This document shows, one piece after another, positions 60,942 to 64,000 of a stretch of 64,000 nucleotides of DNA; position 1 is the stretch's first letter, and each line of letters starts with the position of its first letter. This stretch comes from Natronocella acetinitrilica (GTDB taxonomy: Bacteria > Pseudomonadota > Gammaproteobacteria > Nitrococcales > Aquisalimonadaceae). The position numbers and the translations under genes were made by a program. The notes under the pieces were generated by a model. It was not told the DNA's origin. It made no database searches and saw only the letters and a program-made list of their open reading frames with translations. Location of the stretch: positions 372,001 through 436,000 of the forward strand of contig NZ_JALJXV010000001.1 of NCBI RefSeq assembly GCF_024170285.1. The letters run 5' to 3'.

Positions 60942-63900
60942 ATGAATGGGCGCGCGCAGGATACGCAGCAAGCAATCGAACGACACAGCCAGGAACTCAT
61001 CAGTAACATCAGAAAACGCATCCGCGAGCGCTGGTCGGGGAAGCAGGCGCCGCAACTCGAGCGCTACCTCGATCAGTACTATCATCGCGTCGCGGCTGAT
61101 GATCTTGCTCAACGGCAGGCCGGGGATCTCTATGGAGCCGCCGTGTCACACTGGAACCTGGCCCGGAAGCGGCGTGCGGGTGCTCCGCGCATTCACGTCT
61201 ACAATCCGGATCCGGAACAGCACGGCTGGGAATCCACCCATACCGCAGTGCAGATCGTCACCGACGATCTGCCGTTCCTGGTGGACTCGGTGGCCATGGC
61301 CCTGAACCGCGCGGGACTCACGATCCATCTCATCATTCATCCGCTGCTCTATGTGACACGGAACAGCCGCGGTGATCTGCAGACCGTCGAGGAGGACGGC
61401 AAGGGCAACGGCCATCTTACAGAGGCCTGGATGCACTTCGAGGTCGATCGCCAACCCGACGAAGCCCAGCTCGAAGCCCTGCATGAGGAACTCATCAAGG
61501 TGCTGTCCGACTGCCGCACGGTGGTCAACGACTGGCAGCCCATGCGGCAGATGATGGCAGACGTGGTGGCGACGCTCGCCACAGTGCCGAGGAAACATGT
61601 GGACGCCGCCGAAAGGGACGAGGCCGTCGCCTTTCTCGAGTGGCTCATCGACAACCATTTCACGTTCCTCGGCTATCGCAGATACCAGCTCAAGCGTGAA
61701 AAGCGACGCCATGTGCTGCAACCCGTCGAGGATTCGGCGCAGGGTATTCTGCGGCATGTCAGCACCGCCCGCAGTTCCCACAGTTTCAATGCCCTACCCG
61801 AGGCGGTGCGGGCCATGGCCGAGGATCCGAACCCCCTGGTCCTGACCAAGTCCAATCGCCGGGCCACGGTGCACCGCAATACCTACATGGATTATGTGGG
61901 AATCAAGGAATTCGACAGCCGCGGCAAGGTGATCGGCGAACATCGCTTTCTCGGCCTCTATACCTCGGCGGCCTACCATCGTGCACCACAGAGCATTCCG
62001 CTCCTGCGACGCAAGGTATCCCAGGTCCTGGAACGTGCGGCACTGCCCCACCCGAGCCACGACAGCAAGGCCCTGATCAATATTCTCGAGAACTATCCCC
62101 GGGACGAACTGTTCCAGGTCAGCCCCGACACACTGTTTCGCATCGCCATGGGTATCCTGCAATTGCAGGATCGCCAGCGGGTCCGCCTGTTCGTCCGCAA
62201 CGACACCTATCTACGCTTCGTCTCATGCCTGGTCTTTGCCCCGCGAGACCGCTACGACAGCGACGTCCGCCGGGCCATGCAGGCGATACTGCTGGATGTG
62301 TTCCAGGCTCGCCAGTGCGAATTCCAGGTCAACCTGTCGGAAGCGGTTCTGGCCCGTATCCACTTCATCATCCACGTCGATGATCATCAGATTCCCGATG
62401 TCGACCGCAATGATCTGGAACAACGACTGGCCGCCTGCGTTCACGACTGGCGGGACGATCTCAGCGACGCCCTGCTCAACTACTACGGTGAAGCCCGGGG
62501 CAACCGTCTTTACAGCGCCTATTGTGACGCCTTCAGTGCCGCCTACCGGGAGGACACCCAGCCACGGGCAGCGGCCCATGACGTGGAGCGGCTCGAACAC
62601 CTGGGCGAGCAGCGGGATCTCGAAATTGTCCTGTACCGGCCACTGGAGGCCGAGCCATCAATGATGCGGCTGCGCCTTTACCATCGCGGCGGCCCCATCA
62701 CCCTGTCCGATGCCCTGCCACTGCTGGAGAACATGGGCGTGCGGGTCCTGGATGAGCGCCCCTACGCGGTCCATGCCGGAGAGCGCGAAACCGCCTTCAT
62801 TCACGATTTCGGGCTGCAGCACGATGGTCAGCAGGAACTGGACATCGACCAGGTGCGCAAGCTGTTCGAGGACTGCTTCGACGCAGCCTGGCACGAGCGC
62901 ATCGAAAACGACGGCTTCAACCGCCTGGTACTGGCAGCGCGCCTGGACTGGCGGGAAATCGTGATCCTCCGGGCCTACAGCAAGTACCTGCGACAAGCCG
63001 GAACATCATTCAGCCAGGCGTACATGGAGGAGACGCTGGTCGACAATCCGCGTATCTCCCGCCTGCTGGTGCGATTGTTCCACAACCGCTTTGATCCGGA
63101 GCGGGAGGACGCCAAGCGCGTCAAGCGCCTGGCCGAACAGATCGAACTTGCGCTGAACGATGTGCCGAGCCTGGACCAGGACCGCATCCTGCGCCGGCTG
63201 CTTGCAGGCATGCTGGGCACCCTGCGGACCAACTACTACCAGGTAGACGACGCCGGCGACCCCAAGCACTACATCAGCCTGAAGCTCGACCCCCGCAGCA
63301 TTCCCGAAATCCCGCAGCCGCTGCCGGCCTACGAGATTTTTGTCTACGCGCGGCGCGTCGAGGGCGTGCACCTGCGCGGCGGCAAGGTCGCCCGCGGCGG
63401 GTTGCGCTGGTCGGACCGACGGGAGGATTTCCGCACCGAGGTGCTGGGCCTCATGAAGGCACAGACGGTCAAGAATGCCGTCATCGTCCCGGTGGGGGCC
63501 AAAGGCGGGTTTGTCTGCAAGATGCTGCCAGAGGAACGCGAAGCGGTGCAGCAGGAGGTCAAGGCCTGCTACCGCACGTTCATCCAGGGCCTGCTGGATA
63601 TCACCGACAACTACCCCGGCGGTGTCATCAAGCCACCGCCGCGGGTTGTACGCCATGACGAGGACGACCCCTATCTGGTGGTGGCGGCGGACAAGGGCAC
63701 GGCAACCTTTTCCGACCTGGCGAACAGCATCGCCGAGGAATATGACTTCTGGCTGCATGATGCCTTCGCCAGTGGCGGCTCCAACGGCTACGACCACAAG
63801 AAGATGGGAATCACCGCGCGAGGCGGCTGGGAGGCGGTGAAACGACACTTTCGCGAGATGGGGCATGATACCCAGCGTGAGCCGTTCACGGTGGTCGGCG

Positions 63901-64000
63901 TAGGCGACATGTCCGGCGACGTATTCGGCAACGGCATGCTGCTGTCAGACCAGATCAAGCTGTTGGCGGCCTTCGATCACCGCCATATCTTTATCGATCC
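60942..64000 (+). CDS. gdhB: NAD-dependent glutamate dehydrogenase, 180-kDa class (3' end outside window)
   Basis: Oxidative deamination of glutamate to 2-oxoglutarate. The window contains the first 1,019 codons of an expected 1,600 or so. The long N-terminal regulatory region has WESTHTAVQIVTDDLPFLVDS in parts, NHFTFLGYRRYQL and an ACT-like stretch. The catalytic domain begins near residue 800, with GLRWSDRREDFRTEVLGLM in parts, QTVKNAVIVPVGAKGGFV containing the catalytic lysine region, YDHKKMGITARGGWEAVKRHF and GVGDMSGDVFGNGML. GAGGAG lies 12 bases before ATG 60942; in-frame GTG 60933 is closer to it and may be the real start. Confidence 0.94.
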   Translation, partial: MNGRAQDTQQAIERHSQELISNIRKRIRERWSGKQAPQLERYLDQYYHRVAADDLAQRQAGDLYGAAVSHWNLARKRRAGAPRIHVYNPDPEQHGWESTHTAVQIVTDDLPFLVDSVAMALNRAGLTIHLIIHPLLYVTRNSRGDLQTVEEDGKGNGHLTEAWMHFEVDRQPDEAQLEALHEELIKVLSDCRTVVNDWQPMRQMMADVVATLATVPRKHVDAAERDEAVAFLEWLIDNHFTFLGYRRYQLKREKRRHVLQPVEDSAQGILRHVSTARSSHSFNALPEAVRAMAEDPNPLVLTKSNRRATVHRNTYMDYVGIKEFDSRGKVIGEHRFLGLYTSAAYHRAPQSIPLLRRKVSQVLERAALPHPSHDSKALINILENYPRDELFQVSPDTLFRIAMGILQLQDRQRVRLFVRNDTYLRFVSCLVFAPRDRYDSDVRRAMQAILLDVFQARQCEFQVNLSEAVLARIHFIIHVDDHQIPDVDRNDLEQRLAACVHDWRDDLSDALLNYYGEARGNRLYSAYCDAFSAAYREDTQPRAAAHDVERLEHLGEQRDLEIVLYRPLEAEPSMMRLRLYHRGGPITLSDALPLLENMGVRVLDERPYAVHAGERETAFIHDFGLQHDGQQELDIDQVRKLFEDCFDAAWHERIENDGFNRLVLAARLDWREIVILRAYSKYLRQAGTSFSQAYMEETLVDNPRISRLLVRLFHNRFDPEREDAKRVKRLAEQIELALNDVPSLDQDRILRRLLAGMLGTLRTNYYQVDDAGDPKHYISLKLDPRSIPEIPQPLPAYEIFVYARRVEGVHLRGGKVARGGLRWSDRREDFRTEVLGLMKAQTVKNAVIVPVGAKGGFVCKMLPEEREAVQQEVKACYRTFIQGLLDITDNYPGGVIKPPPRVVRHDEDDPYLVVAADKGTATFSDLANSIAEEYDFWLHDAFASGGSNGYDHKKMGITARGGWEAVKRHFREMGHDTQREPFTVVGVGDMSGDVFGNGMLLSDQIKLLAAFDHRHIFID

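Overview
The window is 64 kb of GC-rich, densely packed chromosome from a gammaproteobacterium. Three blocks support this placement. They are the divergent rsmB-fmt-def / lysM-dprA-smg-topA-tsaC-hemF block, the hisBHAF-hisE-tatABC block, and the AcnD/PrpF form of the methylcitrate cycle. Protein style and the formate dehydrogenase, NtrYX and Trk arrangement suggest a halophilic Ectothiorhodospiraceae-like lineage. That is an inference from gene content, not an identification. I saw no rRNA, tRNA, prophage, CRISPR array or insertion sequence.

Layout. 1-3.2 kb: a yeast-type cytosine deaminase converging on cobU, a degenerate-receiver protein, mtgA and a small secreted protein. 3.2-11.9 kb (minus): a propionate operon, acuI-prpB-prpC-acnD-prpF-prpD. 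12.1-17.8 kb (minus): sucA-sucB-lpdA, the 2-oxoglutarate dehydrogenase complex. 18.4-24.8 kb (plus): a PilZ-like protein, then a three-gene NAD-linked molybdenum formate dehydrogenase. 25-30.3 kb (minus): dtd, hisB-H-A-F-E and tatABC. 30.4-30.65 kb (plus): a probable CsrA/RsmA-sequestering small RNA. 30.7-32.5 kb: a phasin-like protein and an LpxL-type acyltransferase. 32.5-42.5 kb (minus): def-fmt-rsmB-DUF4390-ntrY-ntrX-trkA-trkH. 42.7-51 kb (plus): LysM protein, dprA, smg, topA, tsaC, hemF, a DUF4197 lipoprotein and a DUF502 membrane protein. 51.3-57.6 kb (plus): aceE-aceF-lpd, the pyruvate dehydrogenase complex, behind a structured leader. 58-64 kb: a serine hydrolase, a quinone oxidoreductase, a KAS III-like enzyme and the first two thirds of a 180-kDa-class NAD-glutamate dehydrogenase.

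Much of the window is central carbon metabolism. The two 2-oxoacid dehydrogenase complexes each carry their own E3. The methylcitrate operon turns propionyl-CoA into pyruvate and succinate and is headed by an acryloyl-CoA reductase that can supply propionyl-CoA. Formate dehydrogenase and glutamate dehydrogenase feed NADH and 2-oxoglutarate.

The least expected signal lies between genes. Four copies of an uncatalogued stem-loop element sit at 24815-24935, 49498-49627, 57695-57800 and 57902-58011. Each has a conserved core of about 52 bases enclosed by long complementary arms whose sequence is private to the copy. All four lie just 3' of a gene and point the same way as that gene. In the hemF copy one arm is the end of the hemF coding sequence and the other is its inverted duplicate. 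Other notable signals are the GGA-rich small RNA, a multi-stem leader before aceE, an NtrX protein lacking the sigma54-contact loop, and duplication of a lipoyl domain together with its ribosome-binding site inside the pdh operon.
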